Part shown: positions 54,116 to 64,000 of the stretch, one piece after another
Layout of the letters: each line of letters opens with the position of its first letter
How positions within the stretch are numbered: the stretch's first letter is position 1
Origin: Sialis fuliginosa
Lineage: Eukaryota; Arthropoda; Insecta; Megaloptera; Sialidae
Length of the DNA stretch: 64,000 bases
Assembly: GCA_961205875.1 (NCBI GenBank)
Contig: OY540816.1
Coordinates: 16,068,701 to 16,132,700 of the forward strand
Direction: 5' to 3'
Position numbers and translations under genes: made by a program
The notes under the pieces: model-generated
What the model saw: only the letters and a program-made list of their open reading frames with translations
Databases searched by the model: none
What the model was told of the DNA's origin: nothing

Positions 54116-54514
54116 ATTTTGTACATATAATATATCAACATAAAACATTTTTTCAATGCACACATCGATATCAGGTCAATAACTGTAAGTACAATAAAAT
54201 GGAAAATAAATTACATGTAAAGAATTAAGTCGTTTTAGTACAGCAAAAGCACAAACAGGAACAACAACCGAGTGAAAAATTCAACAACGAAAACCACTAA
54301 AAACTTTTGTGTGGCGGGACAGAGGAGTAGAGACTACAAAAACACAAAGGGCTGGTTGTTCTCCACAGTTACAAGTCTATTTCATACGAATTGTTACGAA
54401 TTTTAAAATTGTTTGGATTTATATGGATATACAGAGACGTACTGAGAAATAATGTTTTACAAATTACGATTTTTGGATTATTTATATTTTTTTTGAAATT
54501 TACTAACGAAATTA

Positions 54515-54627
54515 AGCTACTGGCACCAGTTATGGCCGCTATAAGAGCAAGATTTACTGTTTTTGTGATTGACAGGCTTCTTTTTTGTAATTATCTCTTT
54601 ATTTAATTACTAAAGTACGCAAATATA
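54515..54627 (+). mobile_element. Family A MITE, left fragment
   Basis: CTACTGGCACCAGTTATGGC, then CGCTATAAGAGCAAGATTTAC and GATTGACAGGCTTCTTTTTT match the family-A left end. It stops 12 bp before the long palindrome. Part of the plus frame at 54,391-54,606 comes from it. Confidence 0.75.
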
Positions 54628-54639
54628 ATATTTATTTAT

Positions 54640-56059
54640 TACTAATAATATTTACATTATGTAATTATTCAATTTTCTCAATAGTCACTTAAACTCAACA
54701 CGCCCAAATCTTTATTTACATGGTCTTTTTTATACGATTTTGAAATAACACGATTCACAAAGAAAAATGAATACACAATACTTTATACATTTTTTTATAA
54801 AAAATTTATAAAAAAATCACATTTTTACAATGCGTTACGTGTACTTAAAAATAAATTAAATGCAGTGACGAGGCGTGAAATTTTTAATAAGCGAAGCATA
54901 TTTTGTCAATCCTCACCCTCCTATTAACAAAAAAACTAGTTATGAAACACCTTAAGTTCAAGTTTTTACTTTTTTAACTAAATTCTTATATATTAATAAA
55001 GTAACCAAATGATTCTACGTCTTATTTTTTTGTATTTTAGTCGATATTTGTATGACGAATTGAAGTTCACTGCAGGAAATTTCACTAAAAATTTATGAAT
55101 TTTTGATATGTTTATTGTATAGAAAATGACGTGAAAAGTTGAAATTTTCAAACCGCAGGTCTGTATCTCAAACCGTTCTCGAGATATAGCCTCTCAAAGT
55201 TTCAGTTTTTTCAAAATTTTGAAGAAAAATGGCCCTAACTTTTGAACGGATGATCGGAATTGATTTTAATTGACGGATTTGGAATCAGCGTGTCAAAATC
55301 CTTAAAACTCTAAAAAAAAAAATTCGCGAAAAATCGAAAAAATTCAAAGGGGTATACCTTAAAAAAATGGCGATTTTTGACGAAATTTTTTTTGTCGGAT
55401 TTTAAAATATTATACATGTCATTATATAGATTTTGACACGCTGATTTCAAATCCGTCAACTAAAATCAATTCCGACCACACGTTCAAAAGTTATGGCCGT
55501 TTTTCTTCAAAATTTTTAAAAAATTAAAACTTCGAGAGGCTATATCTCGAGAACGGTTTGAGATACAGACCTGCGGTTTGAAACAAACAACTTTTCACGT
55601 CATTTTCTATACAATAAATATACTTTTAACGAAATCAAAAATTCGAAATTTTTTAGTGAAATTTACTACAGTGAACTTCATACAAATATCGACTAAAATA
55701 CAAGAAAATAAGACGTAGAATCATTTGGTTACTATATTAATATATGTATAAGAATTTATTTAAAAAAGTAAAAACTTGAACTTAAGGTGTTTCATAACTA
55801 GTTTTTTTTTGTTAATAGGAGGGGGAGGATTGACAAAATATGCTTCGCTTATTTAAAATTTCACGCCTCGTCACTGCATTTAATTTATTTTTAAGTACAC
55901 GTAAGACATTGTAAAAATGTTATTTTTTTTTTATAAATTAAAAAAAATGTATAAAGTATCGTGTATTTGTTTTTCTTTGTGAATAAAAGATTTGGGTGTG
56001 TTAAGTTTAAGTGACTATTGAGAAAATTGAATAATTACATAATGTAAATATTATTAGTA
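54640..56059. mobile_element. 1.42-kb foldback element, arms about 630-660 bp
   Basis: TACTAATAATATTTACATTA at the left end is matched by its exact inverse at the right (TAATGTAAATATTATTAGTA). The arms keep pairing inward with few mismatches (GTGACGAGGCGTGAAATTTT; GAAACACCTTAAGTTCAAGT; ACCGCAGGTCTGTATCTCAA; GATTTTGACACGCTGATTTC) to about 55,300/55,431, leaving a loop near 130 nt. TA at both tips fits a TA-target element. No protein is encoded. A transcript through it would form very long double-stranded RNA. Confidence 0.85.
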
Positions 56060-57475
56060 CGGCCCTGTGATATAGTACATTACAGCATATGTGTGGGTAT
56101 TTATTTGTGTAGGTGCACCATTGCGGGTAAAACTTGTTTATTCACTTTATTGTGCTTTTTGTGGAAAACTCCCAATGATAAATTCGCTTTGTGAAGATTT
56201 TTTTAAACACAATTCCACCATGCATAGTTTCGAATTACAAAAAGATTTTTACACCACCCGGATTGTAGTTATTTTTTTTTTAATATTAAACGGGAAATAA
56301 ATACTTACTCAACTTTTCATTTGCAAGTAGCTTAAATATACATTGAAATGCATGATGGGTGTAATTTCAGATACATACATTATTTTAAATGGGGTTTAAA
56401 CTTTGTAATGGATTCGAAAATCGAAATAAAAATTTTCAATATATTTTTGTTTCAAGGTCACCATAGTATATTTTTCACTATTTTCAGAAAGATGTGTCTC
56501 ACAAATAAAAAATGCTATTGACTTCGTTGGGGTGCCAATCGAAGTGTCTTGATGTAAGATCTGAAAGGAATTTTATCAAATTCGGTCCAGCCGTTTTTTT
56601 TGTTAGAATAAAAAGACTACAAAAAGTAGATTTTAAAATTTTTCAAAAAAGATTTGTCTGATTTAATTTTTGCTGGTAGCAATCGATACTTTGAAATCTT
56701 GGATAATAATAATTGAATTATTTTAAGTAATTTAAAATAAAAGTTTAGACGCGTATTAGGTGATATTTTAGGCCCCAACTGTTAAAATATCAAAAACAAT
56801 AAATAATCAGTATTCAAGTATTGATAGTCATACAATGCTCGGAAGTTTATTGTGTGGACCTCAATGGTCGCTCTCCACGGCTTGTTAATTTTTATTTTTG
56901 CACATAAATATTTTTAACTTCTTTATAAAATTAATATTGCACGAAAATACAAATGTTAAAGTCTTCCGTGCTATTTTTAAAATTGAAACTTTTTACATAG
57001 GTACATTTGCAAATAATTTACCTGTCTACAACAGACAAAATTTTATAGAAATGATAAAGAATTATCCTGGGGCAAACACACAATTCAAATAACTAAAGAA
57101 CTTTTGAATATTTCTTTGAAAAAAAAACTCTTAAACTAAAGATGAGAATAATATTTCAAAGTACAAAAAATATCCTTCAAAAACGTAACTCGTGTAAATA
57201 AAACAAAGTAATGTTTATGATTTTGTTGTGTTACATTCTATTTTATTTAAATAAAATTATAATTGTGTAAAGAAGCATCAGTAACAATAATTATTATACT
57301 TCATAATCTCTGTATTGTATAAAACTAAAATAAACAATTATTTACATATCATGTGGTACTCAACCAGGGAGTAATTACTAATTACCTCCGCCTAATTTTT
57401 ATATAGGAGTCAACTTTGATTATTCATAAATTGTATTTTTTTTAATAAAAATATACACATTAATGACCAGTATTA
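56060..57475. other. Non-coding stretch with family H copy 2
   Basis: Family H recurs at 56,457-56,580 (GTCACCATAGTATATTTTTC ... ATTGACTTCGTTGGGGTGCC). At 56,740-56,790 GTTTAGACGCGTATTAGGTG and TTAGGCCCCAACTG echo, partly inverted, the text around 41,125-41,225, suggesting another dispersed family. Frames at 56,091-56,300 and 56,898-57,092 are AT-driven. Confidence 0.45.
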
Positions 57476-57745
57476 TAGCAAGCACTTTCAAATGCGATAT
57501 CAAACTTATATGACAGTTCTTTTGGAGTTTGTTGAAGACTTTGACAAGTTTCGCGCTCGCGTTGTAGGTAAATACCAACGGTATTAAAACAGTATTATGA
57601 AAATTATTTTGTACGGTGAAAGATGCCAACTGTGTTACAATTGGTTGAAGTGTCACTGCTCTAAATTCCATAGCTAATCCATAGATACTAGTACAGAATT
57701 AATACCCCATTTGAAAGTGCTTGCTAGCTAGCAAATTTTGCTAAC
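57476..57745 (+). mobile_element. Family D MITE, nearly complete copy
   Basis: Left TAGCAAGCACTTTCAAATG and right CATTTGAAAGTGCTTGCTAG are inverted. The right side continues into CTAGCAAATTTTGCTAAC, whose inverse forms the left edge of the copy at 40,057, so the true terminus is longer and the left edge here is clipped. About 270 bp, non-coding. The 83-codon minus frame at 57,420-57,671 is inside it. From 57,746 to 58,658 nothing is recognised. Confidence 0.7.
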
Positions 57746-58658
57746 TTCTTTATAATAACGGACATAAATTAAATTGTTTAAAAAATAGGAAAAAAGTAAC
57801 AAACATTAATTTCCAAGCGTTTATTTTGTTTTAAATGATAGACATTATTTATTTAAGTATATATTTTAAACACGTTATTTAATTAAAGCACGAGTATATA
57901 ACATTTTAATAAGGAGAGAAGAGATGTGGGGATAAGTCAAAGGTTAATAGGCTGTAAAAAGTTAAGAACCACTGTGCTTATATTTAATATTACAACAACA
58001 AATAAAATATAAACAACATCAAACAGTTTTAAGTAAAACGTTCTAAATCCAGCATTTTTCTTGAAAAGAACTTCCGGTAACTAGACAGGTAATTGCGTCT
58101 TCTGAAAGCTTCCCGTTGGATAGCAATTTATGTTTTATTTAACTACGCGCTTATATTTATTATACATTTTATGACAGAAGTATGTATATAAACAAGATTA
58201 TTATTTTATTTACGTCTTCCAAGCATAAAACAGCTTATTATTTCGTTTTATCATCTTAAACGTTTTCTTACATCAACAGATATAAAATAATTTATATAAA
58301 ATATGCATTCCACGAGAAAATTGTAATATAAGTGTTTTGGGTTTGAAATTATCAAGGTAATAATAATCTTCGATAATAATATAATTATCCAGCCTGGATC
58401 TTTTTTAATAAACATATTTAATATCCTATTTTTTATTACTTACTACCAAAATAAATCACTTTCTGTATTAAAGTATTTAAAACAATTTCAATTTTTTTTT
58501 TTTTAATTTCAACTAGATTAATTAGGGGAATATCTGATCAAAATCTTCATCTTGAGATTCTGACGCGAAAATCTTCATCGAGACTCGTTATGCCTTCCAA
58601 TATTTATCAATTATCTAGTTTCTGGATATTTTAACATTTTTATAATTTACAGTAGTTA

Positions 58659-59092
58659 AGGTTATTGGCCTAGCACCCCTTTAGTTGTAAACTATCCGTA
58701 TTTTTTTCAATAAAAAAATTCAGTTTTTAATTTATATGCAGAACACATGTACATCAAATGTAATTTTTTACTTTGTTAATAATTAAAAGTAAAAAATTAG
58801 ATATAATTTAGCGAACTCTAGTTGTTGCACTCGCACACGTTGTTTGCCTGTAAGTCGCACTCTATTATTATTACGGATAATTTGTTCACACATCTTTACA
58901 AACATGGGAGTTGCATTTCTAGTTGTTAATTACATTGAATAAACCTGGTTCTGAAACTACACGTGAATGTATGTGTTTTATAATTTTTATAGTATTTAAA
59001 AGGGTTGAAGTTTCGAATAATCAGTGTTTAAAACGTATCTGTATAGAATTTTTGTGTGCACTTCCGGCGAGTTCTCTCATTTAACGTGTATT
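58659..59092 (+). mobile_element. Family B MITE, right-truncated copy
   Basis: Follows TA and begins AGGTTATTGGCCTAGCACCC. It matches the 20,364 copy through CTTCCGGCGAGTTCTCTCAT and ATTTAACGTGTATTA, then the sequence changes. It carries two small insertions relative to that copy. Confidence 0.75.
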
Positions 59093-59104
59093 AAGACTTC
59101 AGTC

Positions 59105-59258
59105 TTATGCCGTGTTTATACCAAAATGACAAAACAGCAACCCGGTGTTTTTTTTTTGACAAAATTGCAACAAATCCTATACATTATTAAACACGAATTA
59201 CACATTTAAAAAATATCGTGTTGCTGTTTTATCTTTTTGGTTTAAACACGACAACACA
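59105..59258. repeat. Hairpin repeat, copy 2 (ACAAAACAGCAA type)
   Basis: GTGTTTATACCAAAATGACA and AAAACAGCAACCCGGTGTTT pair with CGTGTTGCTGTTTTATCTTT and TTGGTTTAAACACGACAACA. It is related to 1832-1942 by the shared arm and TTGACAAAA core. It directly follows the broken end of family B, as if inserted there. From 59,259 to 59,716 nothing is recognised. Confidence 0.6.
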
Positions 59259-59716
59259 TGACTGCATTTCAGAAATATAACGGTTAGATAGAACCCCACT
59301 TGACATTAACTGCTAATATTTCAGCCTGAAGCAGAACTGATTATAACAATATTTCGTACTGACAAAACACTTACATAATAACTTTAGCACTGCCCTAATT
59401 CTATATATAAAAACAATATTGCTCCATTACGAGAGCTCCCAATAACTGTGTAGACAGTTTCCACGGATAAAGTTACGAACATAAACCATAACAGTGACAA
59501 TCATGAGATGAAGGTAACAGCCCTTGTGATATATTATCCAATTATCACTGGGAGACATGATAACAGCTAGAAGGGGAAATAGGTTTAAAAGAAGACCCGT
59601 CCGTATCATGTGTGACAAAAACATTTTTAGATAGAATTTTTAGAGAGTATATCAATTTGTTCTACCGTTCACATTTTTGTAACATAGTTTATATAAAGAG
59701 GATTACGTATTATATA

Positions 59717-59755
59717 CGGTACTGGCACCAGTCTTGGATATGACCCCAGTGATGG
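59717..59755 (-). mobile_element. Family A MITE, right-end fragment
   Basis: CGGTACTGGCACCAGTCTTG then GATATGACCCCAGTGATGG is the inverted right end of family A. It is cut off after about 39 bp by a family-F copy. Compare 5546-5585. Confidence 0.7.
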
Positions 59756-59756
59756 T

Positions 59757-60716
59757 TATTAGGTTTCCGTAGAAAACTAGGAAACCTTATAGTTTCGCCA
59801 TGTCCGTCCGTCCTCAAAAATTTTAAGCTGATTAAGATGAAATTTGGTATACAGACGAAGACTGATAACCCAAAAACAGAAATGATAATATTTTTGAAAA
59901 AAATTTTTTTTGGACCCCCTTTCCATAGACTAAAAAGTATTTTCAAAAAAAAATTTTCACTTAATCCATTAAGTGGGGAGTCTTTAGATAGGTCTCCTAA
60001 AATGCAATAAAAAATGCAATATGACATTTTGATTTTAACCCTTCAGTCACGATATAATTGCGTTCAAAGTCGTAATAAAAGCGTCCCCCCAACCCTAATT
60101 TCTAAACTATCAATTTAAAAAATCTGAAAAAATTCATGAATGTAGCCTTTAATTAGTACTTCCACTGAAAATTATAACGAACACTGTCAAAATTATTTTG
60201 GCCCCCACTCCCATTGACTGAAAAATGAACTCACAATTTTTTTTTCACATATCCAATTGAATGTGATGTCATTGGATAGGTATCCTAAAATGCAACAAAA
60301 AATGTTAAATGATCTTTTGATTTTAACCCTTCAGTCACGATATATTTGCATTTAAATGTCGTTATCAGAGCGTCCCCCCCCCCTTAATTTCTAAACTATC
60401 TATTCAAAAAATCTAAAAAAAAATTCAGAATGCAGCTTTGAGTTAGTACTTTCACTGAAAATTATAACGAACACTGTTCACACTGAAAATTGTTCTCAAA
60501 TTTTTTTTCACTTAACCCATTGAGTGGGGTATCTTTAGATAGGTCTCCTAAAATGCAACAAAAAATGTTTTATGACCTTTTGATTTTAACCCTTCAGTCA
60601 CGATATATTTGCATTTAAATGTCGTTATCAGAGCGTCCATTGAAATAATTCTTGTTTATAAATCGTAATGACTACGGAAACCTATCATGTGCGTGCCCAA
60701 CACGCACTTGTCCATT
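59757..60716 (+). repeat. Family F dispersed repeat with internal triplication
   Basis: Head AGGTTTCCGTAGAAAACTAG, tail TACGGAAACCTATCATGTGC then CACGCACTTGTCCATTTTAT. The interior repeats one module three times: GATAGGTCTCCTAAAATGCA at about 59,986, a variant at about 60,275 and again at about 60,537, each followed by TTAACCCTTCAGTCACGATA. Spacing is about 290 and 262 bp. The copies at 11,941 and 35,815 have one module each. The 105-codon minus frame at 59,710-60,027 is inside. Confidence 0.8.
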
Positions 60717-60808
60717 TTATTTTTTAAATTAAATGCACTGAATTAGAAATATTTGTTTACATTTGATAACTACCATTTCTGAATATTAATCTATATACAT
60801 TTAACTGT

Positions 60809-61015
60809 CTTACAGCGTGATTTGATGACAATCGACCAATAGGTGTCAAAATGGTGGATATTTAAACTAATTATTAGTTGTTTGTTTTATATTGTTTCAA
60901 ATTAGACGATTCTTTCTATTATATCTTTTGTGTCGTAGTACTTATCATTTTGTAATCATTAGCAAGTGTCCATCACTGCGTACTCATTACTGGTTTTACT
61001 TTATCCATTATTTTT
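60809..61015 (-). mobile_element. Family A MITE, inverted internal fragment
   Basis: TTACAGCGTGATTTGATGAC, CGACCAATAGGTGTCAAAAT, AAGTGTCCATCACTGCGTAC and ACTGGTTTTACTTTATCCAT are the reverse of the middle of family A. No ends are kept. The 60-codon plus frame at 60,892-61,074 is derived from it. Confidence 0.75.
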
Positions 61016-61483
61016 ATTTATTTATTTATTATTCTATATATCTGAATATCTTATATTGGGGTTGTGTATTTTGATTTATGGGATGGTTTTGATGTTATTA
61101 AATTTTTGATATGTACAAAATTTGGTTATACAAAAATAATATACAAAAACTTATCTCAAACAGTCACAAAGCTTGGTTTTATAATACTATATAAAAATAT
61201 TTAAAATAAATATTCATGAAGCAATAGTGTTCTAATTTGAACTACCATATGTAAATAGTTAATATCATTGAGATGGAATTCTGTTTGAGGTTTTCTTTGT
61301 GACCGTTTGATGGCTCCGGGCTCGTGAGATTAAGTCATCAGTGTCGGGAAATTCATTCGACAAAGGTTTCTAAAAATAGACACTGACTCCAAAGTAACCA
61401 GAACATTAACAGTTATTATACATGCATTAACACAATGTTGAAAATTCAAGCTGGATTATTACAATTTAAAAAATGATGAAATA
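61016..61483. other. Non-coding AT-rich stretch
   Basis: Nothing recognised. Confidence 0.4.
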
Positions 61484-62035
61484 AGGTACTGGCACCAGTT
61501 ATGGTCGCGTTTTTGTGATTGATAGGCTTCTTTTTTATAATTCTCGTGAACTCATGTTACTAATGAAACAAGTAACTCTTTATTTAATCAATTTAATTAC
61601 CAAAGTCCGCAAATACAGTTTGTTTTTTAAATTATAGCCTTTTATTTTGTTTATGTATTTTCTCTAGTAATGAACAAAATAAAAACAGTAATGAGCACAC
61701 AGTGATGGACACTTGCTAATGATTACAAAATGATAAGTACTACGATACAAAAGATATAAAAGAAAGAATTGTCAATTTTGAAACAATGTAAAGCAGTTGA
61801 TATGATAATATAATAATTAATAAATAAAATTATACTAATAATTAGTTTAAATGTCCACCATTTTGATACCTATTGGCCGATTGTCATCAAATCACGCTGT
61901 AAGAAAATGATAAATGTATATAGATTAATATTCAGAAATTGTATTAATCAAATATCCACAAATATTTCTAATTCAGTACATTTAATTAAAAATTTGCCAT
62001 TACTGGGGTCCTTGCCAAGACTGGTGCCACTACCT
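61484..62035 (+). mobile_element. Family A MITE, reference full-length copy, 552 bp
   Basis: AGGTACTGGCACCAGT and ACTGGTGCCACTACCT (one mismatch) are the inverted ends, each beside TA (61,482-61,483 and 62,036-62,037). Interior landmarks used to recognise the other copies include AATTACCAAAGTCCGCAAAT, AGTGATGGACACTTGC, GAAACAATGTAAAGCAG and GGGGTCCTTGCCAAGACTGG. Ends, target and lack of coding sequence fit a non-autonomous Tc1/mariner-type element, though the terminal sequence matches no group I can name. Confidence 0.9.
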
Positions 62036-62481
62036 TATTTACATATTTAAAATCCCATTCGCCGGAATTGATAACAAATATTTTTGGTAATCGATTTACC
62101 CCTTTCAAAAAGCGTCAAAATGTACATAATATGTGCAGAAAATTAAAAATCCATTTAATTAAATGTATTATGCTTGGTTCTGTTAATAATATGACAGTTA
62201 AAGGAGTGCATTTAGTTAAACTTGATAATACCGGGTCTATATATATATATTTATATATATTAGTAAAAATAATAAGTAATGTACCAGTTTTGATCTGAAT
62301 AATCGAAATATTACGACAAATTAATTTTAAAATCGTATAGCGATACAGTGATACGTTTGGAAACATTAAATTATAGCGACAGGCATTATAGTTCATATAT
62401 ATTTTACCCATTTCAAAAACTAAACATCAAAAGAGTGAATTTGTTAAGAAATAACCACACAATTGTGAATTTGTGCTTACG

Positions 62482-62650
62482 GTTACTTTAATCGTTGTGT
62501 TTCCTTTTGTTAAAATCGAAAGCATCTTTCATGTTGGTACGTGTTCGCTCTATTCAAGTCTGTAATCACCCGTTCGCAGTGTGAGGTCTGTGACATTTTC
62601 CCGATACCCGTAGTGTTTGTAAACAGCGTTAACGTGATCATCATCAATAA
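62482..62650 (-). promoter_or_regulatory. Possible minus-strand core promoter and leader exon
   Basis: On the minus strand a strong TATA box, TATAAAAGGGGA, covers plus 62,671-62,682. A start about 30 bp on would fall near 62,650. The following stretch is GC-richer, carries a 44-codon upstream-type frame (62,510-62,644) and ends at AACC|GTAAGC (donor at plus 62,476-62,481). This fits an untranslated first exon of the minus-strand gene that includes 47,018 and 9,408. The two overlapping frames at 62,068-62,411 are AT-driven. Confidence 0.3.
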
Positions 62651-62821
62651 TGTTTATATACAGAAGACGGTCCCCTTTTATATCACATAAAAAATATCTA
62701 CACATTTCATATTGTATGAGTTTATAGTGTATTCGACTTTTGATTTAATGTTGACTCAACTCGGTGATAGGGGATTTTTTTATTAGAAGAATAAGTTTGA
62801 ATATAATTTTTTTTATAATAA

Positions 62822-62886
62822 AAAAAACATCTACCAAGTAAATGCAAAGTGCTTCCTCGTACTAAATTCACCAAAGTTAGTTAATT
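62822..62886 (+). repeat. 68-bp dispersed motif, copy 2
   Basis: ACCAAGTAAATGCAAAGTGC, then TTCCTCGTACTAAATTCACC and AAAGTTAGTTAATTA match 10,661-10,730. From 62,887 to 63,190 nothing is recognised. Confidence 0.6.
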
Positions 62887-63190
62887 ATTGAACAATTTAA
62901 ATAAAAACCGATACAGTGTTTAGATTAATTGCTTAGCATTTAATTTTTATATAATTTTACTAAAAAATATCAGTTCGAAATTTTTCTTAAGACGCACCTG
63001 ATAATTTTTTCGTATATTTTTAATTTTTTGATAATTTCAATCTAAATCTAAATTTATGCATACCTACGTCAAAGTAAATATCAATTTAAAAAACAAATAA
63101 CGATTTTTTTATTTAGTCACATTTTTTTTTATTTTTCATTTGTTACGAAATATCTATAACAACTAACGGCAAGGGTAGCTTCAAGAAGGG

Positions 63191-63282
63191 TAAAGGCACA
63201 CATACACGACCCAATCTGCAGTACCCCAACTCTACCTCCCGACAAATCGGCCCTACAGATTGGGTGGTGTATAGAGGCTTTA
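63191..63282. mobile_element. Family I mini-MITE, 92 bp
   Basis: TAAAGGCACACATACACGAC then CCAATCTGCAG faces CTACAGATTGGGTGGTGTAT then AGAGGCTTTA. The two 30-bp ends are inverted with few mismatches and only about 32 bp lie between them. A worn copy is at 44,359-44,435. One of the smallest inverted-repeat elements visible here. Confidence 0.7.
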
Positions 63283-63339
63283 AGATATATGCATAACTGC
63301 ATTCGAAATCTATTTTCATTAAAAAAATCTACTCCACTG

Positions 63340-63480
63340 TCAAATTAAAGTCAATTTCATACGATTTCGTCTCGTTTAAAATTAATTAGTATAATTTATT
63401 AAACTATTTAATAATTTTAATTTCTCGTCTTGGTGTCGGTCTCAAAACGAGTCCGAATCCTACAAGACTAGCATTTTTTG
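63340..63480 (-). repeat. Family J repeat fragment
   Basis: ATTTCGTCTCGTTTAAAATT and TCTCGTCTTGGTGTCGGTCT with AAAACGAGTCCGAATCC recall the GAGACGAGAC text at 19,035 in reverse. Boundaries are unclear. Confidence 0.4.
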
Positions 63481-63853
63481 TTTCTTTTTATTGAGATGGA
63501 GAAGAAGGGTTAGTAGTCTTCCTATATTTTACTTAAAACAAAAAAGATATACATATATATACAACTACACAACAATGAAAGAAAAAAGGAATTTTTCCGT
63601 TCGCTGTGCACATAAATAACTCCATGAAAGATAAATTTTTATTCGCGCTTTTCAATCAACATTCCGCACGACCCCGCCGCCATTTATTTGCGCTTTTTTT
63701 AAACGAATAAACACTCATCCGGACATAAACACAGCCAAATGGGTGAAACACGAGGAGTTATATAGGCGATAACGAAGTACGCACTTGCGTAAGTTTCGTG
63801 AGGGAGAAGTAGAGAAATTAATGTCGTCTTGTAATGGACGTCCTCCAACTTAC

Positions 63854-63901
63854 TTCGATTTCGGTGGCATTGCTTTTATATACGAATATAAGAATTATTC
63901 A
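63854..63901 (-). other. Possible 48-nt leader or start exon
   Basis: The minus strand has a near-perfect acceptor (AATTTTCTTGTTTACAG) and a perfect donor (GAA|GTAAGT) around 48 nt. All three frames contain stops, so it can only be untranslated or hold a start: ATG CCA CCG AAA TCG AA lies at its 3' end, giving MPPKS. That start would not join in phase directly to 47,018. The surrounding 63,640-63,860 is GC-richer than average. Confidence 0.35.
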
Positions 63902-64000
63902 CTGTAAACAAGAAAATTTATTGAGTTATTTTATATTTTGTAAATGTGAAACTTAAAATTATTATTTATTTTTGTTTTACCTAGTTATTAGTAAATATTG

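Noticed and set aside
59710-60027. 105-codon minus open frame
   Set aside because: Lies within dispersed family F and the family-A fragment next to it.
1-64000. CRISPR arrays, bacterial operons, rRNA, Polinton or retroviral elements
   Set aside because: I looked for spaced short repeats, long coding runs, rRNA-like text, long terminal repeats and capsid-type frames and found none.

Overview
The window looks like intronic or intergenic DNA from an insect. By eye it is about two-thirds or more A+T, it carries a perfect (TTAGG)5 block (the usual arthropod telomere repeat), and it is filled with small non-autonomous DNA transposons. One dispersed family begins GGGTTCCGTAG and ends in a CGCACTTGGCCG-like motif, a pattern I associate with moth and butterfly genomes. 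Lepidoptera is therefore my first guess, but the order cannot be fixed from this sequence. No long gene is present, and almost every open frame is short and probably fortuitous.

The best host-gene evidence is a small set of GC-richer patches bounded by consensus splice sites. The strongest two are on the minus strand: a 73-nt exon at 47,018-47,090 and a 58-nt exon at 9,408-9,465. Each has a pyrimidine tract plus AG and a GTGAGT donor, and their open frames fit in phase. A possible 39-nt minus-strand exon at 36,807-36,845, a TATA-box plus leader exon near 62.5-62.7 kb and a non-coding or start exon at 63.9 kb would fit a minus-strand gene with very long introns. I do not recognise the protein. 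On the plus strand there are weaker exon-like patches at 5.99, 19.9, 22.8 and 36.6 kb.

The rest is mostly transposon fossils, many with readable ends. There are five hAT-like MITEs with 8-bp target duplications (657, 9647, 11182, 50601, 53531). There are five TTAA-flanked piggyBac-like MITEs (1943, 4875, 39653, 50231, 52975), one of them with a hAT MITE nested inside it. A TA-flanked family A has the terminus AGGTACTGGCACCAGT and about ten full or partial copies. Families B, C, D and I are smaller inverted-repeat families. Long foldbacks lie at 25.2, 41.4 and 51.7 kb, with an outstanding 1.42-kb palindrome at 54,640-56,059.

Dispersed families F and G recur in both orientations, and one F copy (59,757-60,716) has an internally triplicated module. 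Tandem repeats with periods of 158, about 132 and about 39 bp, a tRNA-derived SINE head, and AT and G-run simple repeats complete the picture. No retrovirus, LTR element, Polinton, CRISPR array or bacterial-type operon was recognised.
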